Below, in pieces: positions 50,543 to 61,235 of a stretch of DNA of 64,000 nucleotides; the stretch's first letter is position 1, and every line of letters begins with the position of its first letter. The notes beneath the pieces are model-generated. The model did no database searches. It was not told the origin of the DNA and worked only from the letters and a program-made list of their open reading frames with translations. The stretch is from positions 17,995,883 to 18,059,882 of the forward strand of contig CM043790.1 in the NCBI GenBank assembly GCA_023974075.1, written 5' to 3'. A program made the translations under genes and the position numbers. This DNA comes from Chaenocephalus aceratus (Eukaryota; Chordata; Actinopteri; Perciformes; Channichthyidae).

Positions 50543-50953
50543 TGAGCTGTGTATAACTGTATGCCTCTGTCAGCCGCCATTACCGCATGTACAACGTTAT
50601 CCCCCTGTAAGCCGCCATTATCCCGTGTTAAAACACTTGCACTTGTTGCGGTCAAGTGAGCCCTCTTGCGGGCAGTTCTGGTATTGCTTACCATGAAGCT
50701 GACTGTTCCAGCATTTATGTATATGTACTGTTCCTAGCAGGAAATCGTAATGTAACTATTAGGATTAATATTGTCATTCACTAATTTGATCTACTCTGTT
50801 TATTTATATTTCTTAGATAACCACAACATAACAAACGAACATCCTGTAACACCATAACTCCTGTGAACAATTAAAGTTTGGATATCTACACCCCCTGGAT
50901 TGCTGCAATCTTTCTGCCAGACTACACCAGCATTCATTATTCATAATTTCACA
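50543..50953 (+). repeat. BEL/Pao 5' LTR (approximate limits)
   Basis: The right limit is set by the primer-binding site two bases downstream (…ttcaca-ag-TGG). The left limit is approximate: a TG start is taken just after the hAT end, but no second LTR is in the window to confirm it. An attaaa signal lies at 50870-50875. Confidence 0.6.
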
Positions 50954-50955
50954 AG

Positions 50956-50972
50956 TGGTCCTTCGAGCCGGA
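50956..50972 (+). promoter_or_regulatory. Primer-binding site, tRNA-Tyr type
   Basis: TGGTCCTTCGAGCCGGA is the complement of the 3' end of vertebrate tRNA-Tyr (acceptor ...TCGAAGGA plus CCA) as I know it. It sits 2 bp after the inferred LTR end and 17 bp before the gag ATG, which is the expected layout. Confidence 0.8.
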
Positions 50973-50989
50973 GGTATACAAGCTGCGCT

Positions 50990-52234
50990 ATGGCCACATC
51001 CAGGGAGCTGTATGATGGGCAGCCACCGCTCAGTACCCATCCCAGCAGAGTGCGGCGCATTCCCGGACATCTGGAGGACTTCGAGCTCAGCTACCCACAT
51101 CAACCTCGTTATCCCCCCCCATACGAGGCCAGTCTCATCACCGAGACCAGCATATGACGAGTCGCCCAGCCAAGGAGGACATGTCGGTTACCCTGTAGCA
51201 GCACATCATGCTGTTGGCACTCCAGATCACAACTGGCAACGATTAGAGGCACGCTGGCAGACGATTAGCAGGCAGATGCAAGAGCTAGAAACTGAAATGG
51301 ACAAGGTAAAGATCCTCTCACATCCACAAAGTGCCCTGGCTTACCCTTCATACCACTCACAACAATTTACAGCATACCAGAGTCGCTACTGCAGCCTCCC
51401 TCAGCTGGAGCTGTGTTCTCCCACGAACCAACGTATGGAAGAAACAGGTTTACTCTCATATCCTCAAGCTCATCCTGCTCCTCTCCTTCAACCTCTCCAC
51501 CTCAAACACAGGCTGATCCTCCTGCACCGCAGACACAGCAGACTTCCCCCGTGGCGCCTGTTACTTCTGCTGAACAGATGCAGCCTACACCTCCTATGGC
51601 TCCAAGAGCTTCTGCAACAGACACACATTCTGCACCCACTGCTTCTCTGATGCAGCCTGCATCACCTGTCACTTCTCCTGTTGTGGTACAGCCTGAACCT
51701 CCTGCCTTGCTAATACATCCAGGTGTTATTCCTGCTCCTGTTGCATACCCGCAGTCTGCGCCAGCTCCACCGGAACAGCCATATAATGCACATCACCGGT
51801 ACTGGCAGACGGCTCCACAGCCATATCAGCCTATGCAGTATGCTGCACCACCTCGAGTACATCACTCCTACATGATGCAGCCTCCTGCACCGGCCTGGCC
51901 TACAGCTAATCCTAACATACCCAGTATGATGGAGATGGCGATTGCATCATCATATGGTATCCCAAAGCCGAGATTAACCATCTTCAGCTCAGGAAAACTT
52001 TCTTATGCTCAAAAAGGGATTGGACAGCATGCTTGGCCCTCACCAACACCTGTCCGAGGATTATAAATACCAAATCCTCCTCGATCACCTCACCTTTCCA
52101 TCTGCACTCCAGGTAGCTAAGAGGTACATCAACAGCCCGACTCCATACACAAGTGCCATGCAAACCCTGACCCAACGCTATGGCCAGCCAAGACAACTGG
52201 TGCAGGGAGAGCTTAAAGCCATCTTGAACGCGAC
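50990..52234 (+). pseudogene. BEL/Pao gag, first part, frameshifted
   Basis: The ATG at 50990 follows the primer site. Pieces lie in three frames: RRIPGHLEDFELSYPHQPRY (stop at 51155-51157); a coiled-coil-like LEARWQTISRQMQELETEMD around 51250-51310; and a long proline/glutamine-rich tract (51480-51900). YKYQILLDHLTFPSALQVAK and PYTSAMQTLTQRYGQPRQLV then mark the BEL/Pao gag domain (52060-52200). At 52235 it passes into a gypsy LTR. The gag resumes at 63954 on the same strand. Confidence 0.8.
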
Positions 52235-52568
52235 AAAACGGTCACAAAACAAAACGCTCTCATGGAGGATATCACAAAAGGTACTTTGTCTCTCTATGGC
52301 TGCTTGGATCTGACTTCTTGGCATGACGAACAAGACAAACTGACAACAGACAAGGGGAGACAGGACAATATACAAGAGGTAAGTGGGAACAGGTGGAAAC
52401 AATCAGGGGTGGGGCAGACGCTGACGATGGCGGGAAACAAGAACCAAGGAAGTAAAGGCACCTGGAATGAGACAAGGAGTACAAGATAAAACAGGAAGTG
52501 AAACAAACAAAAACAAACATGAACGTGACAAATACATAACAAACTAACATAATTGATGGGACACAACA
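52235..52568 (-). repeat. Gypsy 3' LTR, truncated at its outer end
   Basis: 334 bp match 63618-63953 with few differences, including small indels (tatacaagag versus tatatacaagag). The minus-strand start tgttgtgtccc is shared. The 3' portion present at 63480-63617 is absent, so the LTR is broken where it meets the BEL gag. Confidence 0.9.
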
Positions 52569-52585
52569 GTACCCCCCCTTCTAGG
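52569..52585 (-). promoter_or_regulatory. Gypsy polypurine tract
   Basis: On the minus strand AGAAGGGGGGGTAC directly precedes the 3' LTR. This purine run primes plus-strand DNA synthesis. Confidence 0.8.
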
Positions 52586-53800
52586 GCCGACTCCCGACGG
52601 CCCAGGCTGCTCAGGGTGGCGATCATAGAAGTAATTTATGAGTATTTTATCCACCATCCTACCAGAGTGCTCTCTTGAACTGGCTTGAGTTTGCTGACAT
52701 GAAACGTAGGATGAACCTTCAAGGACCTGGGGAGTTTGAGGCGCACAGAGACAGGGTTAATGATTTTTGAGACTGGGAAAGGACCCACAAACCTCGGTGC
52801 CAACTTCTTGGAATGAACATAAAGAGGTAGGTCCTTGGTAGAGAGCCAGACTTTCTGTCCCGGCTTGTAGAGGGGGGCCGCACGTCTGTGACGATCCGCA
52901 GCTGACTTCATCCGGGTCGAGGTCCGGAGTAGCGCCTGCCGAGCACCGGCCCAGACCCACTGACAGCGTCGAACCATAGCGTGCGCGGATGGCACCTTGA
53001 CTTCTTCTTCATTGGCAGGGAAGAGAGGGGGCTGATATCCGTTCGCACACTGGAACGGGGAGAGACCAGTGGCAGCCGATAGAAGAGTGTTGTGAGCGTA
53101 CTCTACCCAGGTCAGATGATCGCTCCAAGTGGATTGCTTCTGGGACACGAGACACCTGAGGCAGGTTTCGAGGTCCTGATTCAGGCATTCTGTCTGACCG
53201 TTGGACTGCGGGTGATAACCGGAGGACAAGCTGACGGTGGCGCAGAGGAGCTGGCAAAACTCCTTCCAGAAGATGGAGGTGAACTGAGGACCTCTGTCTG
53301 AAACTATGTCGCTGGGAAAACCATGAATTCTGAACACATGAGTAAGCATGACCTCTGCCGTTTTCTTGACAGAGGGAAGTTTGAGCAGAGGAATGAAATG
53401 TACCATCTTTGAGAACCGATCCACCACTGTAAGGACGGTAGTGTTACCTTTGGAAGGTGGGAATCCAGTCACAAAGTCCATGGAGATATGCGACCATGGT
53501 CGTTGAGGCACTGGGAGGGGCTGAAGCAGACCCACCTGGGCCTGGGAAGAAGTCTTAATCCGGGCGCACGCTGGACAGGCCACCACATATTCAGAGACCT
53601 CTTTTCTCATGGCCGGCCACCAGAACCGCTGCTTTATGGCAAACATAGTTCGCCGGACCCCCGGATGGCATGTGCGCTTGGACGTGTGAGCCCAGTGGAT
53701 TACCTGAGAGCGTAGGGAAACAGGGACAAACAAACGGTTGTCTGAACACTCACTAGGTGCCGGGCTCACAACATTAGCCTGCTTCACATCTGTTTCTATC
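52586..53800 (-). pseudogene. Gypsy integrase, chromodomain deleted
   Basis: The open frame runs 53787-52636. It has the zinc-binding HHCC module (the H pair near [10 protein letters not shown], then [10 protein letters not shown]) and the catalytic core with [14 protein letters not shown] and NGQTECLN (D, D, E). A GPY-type C-terminal part follows ([30 protein letters not shown]). A chromodomain should come next in this lineage. Instead the sequence jumps, after a frameshift, to the short tail NYFYDRHPEQPGPSG before the polypurine tract, so roughly 150 bp is missing. A TGA at about 53800 separates it from RNase H in the same frame. Confidence 0.9.
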
Positions 53801-53802
53801 TG

Positions 53803-54852
53803 TCAAGTTACCGACCCAACCACACAGTTTAGTGGAAGGATTGATTCAGGTTTCTTGGCATTAGGGACAGGCTCAAAGAGACGAGACAGTGCGTCTGGCT
53901 TACGGTTTTGCGTACCGGGTCTAAAGGATAACGTAAAGTTAAACCTACTAAAGAACAGAGTCCACCGGGCCTGACGTGAATTGAGTCTCTTGGCTTTTCT
54001 AACATACTCTAAGTTCTTGTGGTCTGTCCACACAACAAACGGTTGCTCCGCCCCTTTGAGCCAGTGTCTCCACTCCTCCAAAGCTGCTTTGACAGCTAGT
54101 AACTCCTTGTTCCCCACATCATAGTTCTTTTCAGCTGAGGTCAACTTGCGCGATAGATAAGCGCAGGGGTGCATCCGGTTATCCTTGGAGGACCTCTGGG
54201 ACAACACAGCCCCTATGCCCTTGTTGAACGCGTCGACCTCAACCATAAACTGTCTCTGGGAATCCGGAACAGTGAGTACGGGTGCCGTGGTGAATCCTTT
54301 CTTGAGGCACTGGAAAGCAGACTCGGCCTGGGGGGTCCACTGAAAGGAAACTTTAGAAGAGGTGAGAGCATGTAGAGGAGCGGCTACAGAACTGAAGTTG
54401 CGTATAAACTTTCGGTAAAAGTTGGCAAACCCCAGGAACTGTTGGATTCTCTTGCGGCTATCTGGAGTAGGCCAGTCGGTCACCGCACTGACCTTGGACG
54501 GATCCATCTGGACCTGATTGGCGGTGATAATGTAGCCCAGGAAAGAGACAGTGGTTGCATGGAAATCGTTCTTCTTAGCTTTCACATACAACTGATTCTC
54601 CAGAAGCTTCTGGAGGACTTGGTGGATATGCCTGACATGAGACAAAATATCTGGAGAGAAAATCAGAATATCGTCCAAATACACGAAAACAGACACATTC
54701 AAAAATTCTCTCAAAATGTCATTGACCATAGTTTGAAAAACAGCAGGAGCATTACATAGTCCAAAAGGCATAACCCTGTATTCGTAATGTCCGCTAGGTG
54801 TGTTGAACCCCGTTTTCCACTCGTCACCCTCTCTAATCCTGACGAGGTGGTA
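53803..54852 (-). pseudogene. Gypsy reverse transcriptase (second half) and RNase H
   Basis: The frame from 54852 leftwards begins right after the 5.5-kb insertion. It shows [15 protein letters not shown], catalytic [12 protein letters not shown] (YLDD), [18 protein letters not shown] and the thumb [15 protein letters not shown]. RNase H follows with [50 protein letters not shown] and KPDALSR, which hold the D, E, D, D residues. A TGA ends the frame at about 53803. Apart from that stop and the insertion no damage is visible, so the gypsy was intact fairly recently. Confidence 0.92.
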
Positions 54853-56339
54853 CAGATGTAGCGCTTCGTTTCAGACGCGGGTCCGTGATCTGCACGGGGT
54901 GGGCCCCTGCTGAAAAGGAAAACCCCCCCGCAGGACTTGAAACGCCCCCTTGATAAATACATTTAATTATAATGAAACCAGCAGCAATGGATCATGGATC
55001 CACCAGGGGGAGCCGTGAAAAGCTGCCACACTGGAACTCATGTGAAATAAACAGCTGATCTACAGGGATCTGATATAGCGGATATTTGTTAAGATCCATA
55101 TATGTCACGGATAGGATCATATTCTGTGCTAAGTAAGAGACATGTAATCATTTACTAAACATCACCATGTTTTTATTTAACAAAATAATGTTTAATTCAC
55201 GTTGGCGTAAGTACAAAACCATCGCTATGTTTTTAGATCAGGAAATGCATCCAGGGTCAAACAAACGATGTTCGATCGTGATCCTCGCGATCATTTAATG
55301 TATCATATGTTCGCGAGTTGAAATTAATGCACTCAATTTAATCCACGTGAGTTTACAACAACGACAATAATCGCTTTGTTTTTTTCACATCCGACGGAGG
55401 AAAATGCAGCAGCTCTCTACCGATCATCCTAATCCCACGGGCAAACAATAATATGTACAGTGCTAATAGTTTACTGTATTATTAGTGTCTAATATTACTG
55501 CTATAATAATCACACATTGAGTTGTTGAAATCAGACCGTCGTTTTTTTTAAACGCTCTGAATGAAACGGCAGCTCTCAGGTGATCAGCTGTGTGTTTACA
55601 CAATAAAATATGCATAGTAATGTAATACCTTCCAACACACATTGTAAGAATAGTTCTGTTTCATGAGTGTTGAGAGCCGTATCCACAAATCTACTAATTT
55701 TGCCCTCAGTGCACCAGATTGATGCATTTAACTTAAATTTAAATAAAAACATCTTCTGTTGTAACAACAATAACATTATAAATAGTAACATAGCATGGTA
55801 TTGCACATTTACTGTAGCTTTGAGTGTTACTGGCCTGAGATTTTTTTATTACATGAATGAAGGTGACTGAGGCTTTTTAATATAGACTTTTCAGTGTCCC
55901 ACATTTTGCACAGAACTGTCCCACATTAGGAAAACAGATTGTCTGAGACAACTTGGCACTAAGAGTACTAATATGTCTACCATTTCTTTTATGAGTTTAA
56001 TATCTGCATGTTCTCTTTTGGTTTGATTAGGACACATCCTGGGGATTTCAGAATGTTACTGGATTTTGATTTATTGTATCGGCTTCATGTCGCAATATAT
56101 TCCCGAAGTCTGAAATGCAAAAATGTTCCACATTAGGGCAATTCACCCTACATTTAATCATTTTGTTTATTTTTAACGAAATAAATGTGGTTTAATCCAT
56201 CATGAAATTAATGTAGTCTATTTACTTAGTACATATCTGACATTAACGATTAACACACTGTGCATACTGCTCACAGGCTGATATCTAGTGTATTCATACC
56301 CCTCACTGTTTATTCATCATTCAATTCATTATATATTTT

Positions 56340-56725
56340 ATTCTGTAGATTGTGAACATTACTTTTCACTTTACTGCTTGTTGCACCTGGTTAGAAGCTA
56401 AACTGCATTTCGTTGTCTCAGTACCTGTAATCTGTGCAATAACAATAAAGTTTAATCTAATCTTGAGCAGGAACTAATGTAGGCTATTTACTTAGTAGGC
56501 CTACATATCTGACATGAATGATTAAACACGTTTGTGCATTCTTTATGAATGCAAACCGAGTCATTTCGTTTATTTTTAACGAAATAAATGTGATTTAATC
56601 CACATAATTTACTGTGTTAATTGTTTACTTAGTATTGTTTAACTTGAATGTTCTTCACTTTTTAAATGCCTCTGTGATGTGCTGCTACCCATTTCCCCTC
56701 GGGGACTAATAAACGAATACTATGA
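56340..56725 (+). repeat. LINE 3'-tail-like fragments
   Basis: 'ctgtgcaataacaataaag' followed by 'tttaatctaatctt' (56432-56466), and 'cccctcggggactaataaac' (56695-56714), are typical last bases of fish non-LTR elements ending in short repeats. Similar words at 59984-60058 end in repeated atctt. No coding part is attached. Confidence 0.45.
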
Positions 56726-57183
56726 CATTAACGATTAAACACATTTGTGCATTCTTTATGAATGCAAACCGAGTCAAGCCGACTCTAATAAACGAATACT
56801 ATATATTGAACGTCTATTGAATGGCCTTTGTATGTATACAGTACAGTATAGCCCAACCATTTACACCTTCCTTTTTTCCCGTCAAGAGTTTGAATTGGAG
56901 AAAGGTAATCGGTGGTGCTTTTATAGCCTATTGCATAATAACTGTGTGATTTATATTGCTTTTCAAATGCATATGGCCACCCATTTACACGGCTCTTCCC
57001 GTCAAGAATATGAATAGAACTTAGTTAGATCACTTTACATTTCTGCGAATGAATTTTTAATCACACACGTCTCCCCATCCCGAAAATAATAAAGAAAATA
57101 AAAAGAGGAAACAATTTTCAAGTTCAGTTTTCACCATTTTATTTAAAATAACTGACATACAGTAACAGACACATGCTGTAGGC

Positions 57184-57503
57184 CTATCTGCTGCGGAAAC
57201 CAGGACGAGCGATTTCGGGATCTGTTTTTCTGGGGCTCCTCAGTCTCTCGTTTACCCGGCTCCTGATCTTATGCCACTGGTCAATGTTCAGATTTGGGAA
57301 CCGATTGGAAACATAAGACTCAATCTGTTGCTTCACATTGAGGGGAAGAGGCATTTTCCCATTGGTCCGAGTCCAGTTGGTTATTTTCACCATTCTCCTA
57401 TATGTTACAAATGGCGTTATGGCCATGAACATATTAGCAGCATAGATCTCAGGGCGATGCTGTCCCTTAAAAAAGCTGTCCTGGTAAAAACTTTCCTCTC
57501 GTT
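57184..57503 (-). CDS. Unrecognised exon-like frame in the 5.5-kb element
   Basis: On the minus strand an acceptor-like tract (ctgtttcctcag) ends at 57504, followed by 320 bp open to a TAG at 57184-57186. The peptide includes HRPEIYAANMFMAITPFVTY, NWTRTNGKMPLPLNVKQQIE and FPNLNIDQWHKIRSRVNERL, then a basic tail. The composition is that of a small helical, nucleic-acid-binding-like domain. I do not recognise the family. It may be the last exon of the element's own protein, or captured host sequence. Another exon was not found. Confidence 0.45.
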
Positions 57504-57737
57504 CTGAGGAAACAGCCCTGGTGGGTTCATACCGTTCTCCAGCCCCAACCCCCCCATGTGTCCTATGTATGTTGGGGACCCTTTGTTTAAAACTAATTGG
57601 CCATCGGAATGTGTGGAGTCACATTCCACAGCTCTCCCCCCTCCTGTGATCCCCCGCACACAGAGAGAGAGGGAGAAAAACTAAATATACATGACATACT
57701 TTGATTTAGTGATGAAAATGAGAATATATGTGTGTAA

Positions 57738-58378
57738 CGGAGCGTCCACACTACAGCTCCAAAAATAGCTTGGAGCTGGGCGTGTCTGGAGCTTGGGGAT
57801 TTTATTCAAGCAACACGACCAACAACCAATCACATGAATCTCCCGCCCCCGACATACAAAGCAAAAACCCCCGGGGATTTTATGCGAGCAATATATATAT
57901 AAACTCCCCAAACAGGCGAAAACCTACCAGTTTCCCCCACTGTCTCTGCCACCTCCCTCCATGCCTGGTTCCTCCGGTTTGTATCCCGGGAGGTGAAGAG
58001 GGTCTGGTCATACAAAACCGGGTGATTCGCTACGGCAATAGTTAGTTTCTCCTCCGACTTTTTTTGAAATATAGAAATGAACGGCGGGATATCTCTCCCA
58101 GCTTAGACGCGGTTTGATTGGCTGGCGCTTCAGCTGTCAGATTTTGGGAAACGGGATTTGATTGGCTGGCGCTGGCTACTCCGGCGCCCAGGCGACCAGA
58201 AGTTGAACAATGTTCAACTTCTAGTCGCCTGGGACGCCTGAGACGCCTCGCTCGGCTACCCACAATTCAGTTCGGCGAAAAAGCGCGGCTACGTGACGTC
58301 ACCCCATTGAAAGTGAATGGGCAGCTTGGAGCTGCTTGGAGCTTTCGACGCTCTCGACGCTGTAGTGTAGACGGGCCG
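57738..58378. mobile_element. PIF/Harbinger-type MITE (641 bp), TSD TAA
   Basis: The left end CGGAGCGTCCACACTACAGC and inverted right end CGGCCCGTCTACACTACAGC differ at 3 of 20 positions. TAA lies on both sides (57735-57737 and 58379-58381). It contains a 47-bp near-perfect palindrome at 58187-58233 (one mismatched pair) and no clear gene. Confidence 0.82.
58187..58233. repeat. 47-bp near-perfect palindrome
   Basis: Arms of 23 bp pair around 58210 with one mismatch (58197 against 58223). The core is TTGAACAATGTTCAA. It lies in the Harbinger MITE, as the 66-bp palindrome lies in the Harbinger element at 12958. Confidence 0.92.
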
Positions 58379-59168
58379 TAAGAGTGAAAATATGCTGCAT
58401 TTTGAATGTCCGATAGTCCACCATTTCCACCGGAAATATCAAACATTTAATAAAAGTGAAAAACAATGAACAAGACTTAACGTATTCATGATAATTAATT
58501 ATATTTATTTCGTTTGGATGTAGGTGATCTTCTACTATATGAACATTTTGGACCAAAAATCACAACAAAAACGTAAAAACAGATTTTGAAAATGATTTTA
58601 TTTTTCACAACACAAACATACACAACGAAACCATTTAAAAGCTGGAAATATATACATGGGATGTGACTATGATAATGTGAAAGTTTGATTGAGGTAGCAT
58701 GGGATTTCATTCTGATAAGGCAAAAGTGTTATTATAAATATAATACAAATATATATATATATACACATTATGTACAAAAATCTGTTTTTTCTGTCTTTAT
58801 CTGTGCCACGCTTCAAAGCGGTTTCTGTCAACTACGACACAGAGGGCAACATCACAGATTCCTCCTCCTCCATGTCAAAAAACAAGCTTAAAGCTTGACT
58901 CACGTTCAGAGTTCTCTTCATCATAGTTGAGTCTTCAAAACTCTAAATATATCTAACTATATCTACATTTTCAATGTTTGTTTGTCACTTTACTTCAATC
59001 GCAGTCTCCCGCAGCCTCTCTTCGTCTCCCGCAGCCTGTCTTCGTATATCTTCGTCTCTCTCCATTTCCCGCCGTCTCTCTTCGGTTCCCGCCGTCCCTC
59101 TTCGTCTCTTTTCGTCTCGTTTCGTATCACTCCGTTTACCTGATTACCTCACCCCTTCCTGGTAAATA

Positions 59169-59612
59169 CATCCTGTTGAGCAGAATCTACAGTTTCCAGT
59201 ATTTTCCGTTTCGTAAAATGATAAAATACGGCGAAAATATTAAAATATGTGCTTCCATTATTCATACTTCTGAAATATATCTGTATTAACTTTATATCAT
59301 CGTATGTCCGTGTTTATTGGGTATTTTTGCATGAAACAAAGACTGGCATATAGTTTCGAGCCAGTACTTTCGACAGAAATACACATATACATCCTGTTGA
59401 GCAGGATCTACAGTTTCCAGTATTTTCCGTTTCGTAAAATGATCAAATATGGCGAAGATATTCAAATATGTGCTTCCATATTTCATACTTTTGAAATGTA
59501 TTAACTTTATATCACCGTATCTTCGTGTTTACTGGGTCTTTTTGCATGAATCAAAGACTGGGATATACAGTAGTTTCAAGCCAGTACTTTCGACAGAAAC
59601 ACACGGCAATGT
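59169..59612. repeat. Tandem duplication, two copies of ~221 bp
   Basis: 'catcctgttgagcag' starts at 59169 and again at 59390. The copies run in parallel through 'ttccgtttcgtaaaatgat' and 'ccagtactttcgacagaaa', with about 10% differences. A run of 'ctcttcgtctc' words precedes them at 58995-59130. Confidence 0.88.
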
Positions 59613-60342
59613 TGTCCGGACTGTTGTTTTTATGCGGCACCGGCTTGAACAGGTCATGTGATCTGATCACGCCGGCGTGACGGTCGACTCCAAAGGGTTA
59701 ATATTAAATACATATAAGTATTTTTACAACTTGTATTTAGAAATACTCTGTTGTAATTATTGATGCATACATGTGTTCATCCATTCAATGTGGCATCTGC
59801 TATAATGGGGTTAATGTATGATATTACTTAATAATATAATACATTATAATATATGATATGATAATTACATTTTAGTTTTATTCATTTCTTATTTCATAGT
59901 TTCTCATTATTATTATAATTTTTTATCGCTCATCTTATTTTTGATTTTATTAATCTGTGTGAATCTGTGCTGTCCTGTTTTTCACTCTCACCCTGTTGCT
60001 GTTTGAACTACTGAATTTCCCCACGGGATTAATAAAGGTCCATCTTATCTTATCTTAATGTATAAGTTGATTTACTTCAATCTACTGTACAATATTACAG
60101 GAAATATACTGCATAAAGCAAACTATATACTTTATTTGATCTAAAATATTGATGTTTCTACAACACCCATTGTGTATTTTGTGAATGAAGCGCCATCTCA
60201 TGGTTAAATCCTGTAATTGAACAAATGGGGCAATTGGGCAACGCCCTCTAGCAATTTGGCAACACCCCCAGCCACTGGCATCCGCTGGGCTTTTGACTGG
60301 GACACACCCATTTGAGTCTGATCTGGAGTGCTACATCTGGTA

Positions 60343-60473
60343 GGCATTTCTCAGATCGAGCTTGGTGAACACCTTAGCTGACTGAAGTAGTTCAAAAGCT
60401 GAAGACATCAGAGGGAGTGGGTGGCGGTTTTTCACCGTAATGTCATTTAATGGGCTGTAGTCAATGCATGGTC
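60343..60473 (-). pseudogene. Gypsy reverse transcriptase fragment between two insertions
   Basis: The minus-strand frame includes [20 protein letters not shown] and [12 protein letters not shown], the reverse transcriptase region that holds the first catalytic aspartate (LDL). It is bounded by the TTA duplication of the MITE on the right and the GTA duplication of the 5.5-kb element on the left. It reads in frame with neither stop nor shift. Confidence 0.88.
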
Positions 60474-60476
60474 TTA

Positions 60477-61232
60477 TGGCGCGTTTCCACTGCAGGCCTC
60501 GCTCGGTTTGGTTAGGCCTTATTAGGCCCGGCTCACTTTAATGCTGCGCTTCCATTACAGTTTAGGAACTGGGGTAGTTACTATAGTAACACAGTGTAGG
60601 CGGAGCCGTGACGTCATCTTCAATGAGAGCCCCAGAAAAACAACACAGCCGTTAGCTCTTAGCACTCAGAGCTCACAGCTCCTCATATCTGTTCAGAAAC
60701 TAGACAAAAGTTAAACAAGTACAAACCACAGACTGCCTGTGTCATGGTGAATACAGTCACTGGTTTATTTATGTCTGTATAGGCCGTTGTTGTGAGTGTG
60801 GACGGTCGGAGCATATATAACGTTAGCTTAGCCAAGCTCCATTTAGAAAACAAGCATTTTAAAAGGGTTTTTCGCCTGCCGTCTGTCTGCAGACTTGTCA
60901 AAGCATTAATTCATGGTTTTTACTAACCGGTTACAGTATGTTGTTACTTCGGCATAATTTTGAAACGTGTATTAGAATTAAATCACGGTCAAATATGTTC
61001 ATCTTGTTGTAGTTGTATCCCCCTTGCCAGCGATTCTCTCTCTAGTTTAGCATACTCAGCCCGACTCAGCCTGGTTGTTCCTGGCGCTAGAACCACGATT
61101 TAGTCGGGCCAGAAAAAAGGTGAAAAAGTAGCCCCGGGCCAAAACTAGGCCAAGTGGAAACGCAACCAAAAACGGGCCCCACACGGCTTGGCACGCTTAA
61201 AGCGAGCTACCCGCTGTAGTGGAAACGCGCCA
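60477..61232. mobile_element. PIF/Harbinger-type MITE (756 bp), TSD TTA
   Basis: The left end TGGCGCGTTTCCACTGCAG and inverted right end TGGCGCGTTTCCACTACAG differ at one position. TTA flanks both ends (60474-60476 and 61233-61235), and the gypsy reverse transcriptase frame continues across one TTA copy. No coding capacity was seen. Confidence 0.9.
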
Positions 61233-61235
61233 TTA

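Larger units (their letters stand above)
54853..60339. mobile_element. Unclassified 5.5-kb terminal-inverted-repeat transposon, TSD GTA
   Basis: The left end CAGATGTAGCGCT and inverted right end CAGATGTAGCACT are repeats, with further matches (TCAGAC) inside. The gypsy reading frame fixes the duplication: the codon for the Tyr in the RNAY motif is present on both sides, so GTA (54850-54852 and 60340-60342) is a 3-bp TSD. It holds an unrecognised exon-like frame (57184-57503), a Harbinger MITE (57738-58378), a 221-bp tandem duplication and LINE tails. A 3-bp TSD with these ends does not fit hAT, mariner or piggyBac; CACTA/EnSpm or Academ-like groups remain possible. Confidence 0.75.

Noticed and set aside
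59660..59701. End 'ggagtc..aaagggttaa' resembling a piggyBac terminus with TTAA
   Set aside because: No matching inverted partner with TTAA was found within the 5.5-kb element.
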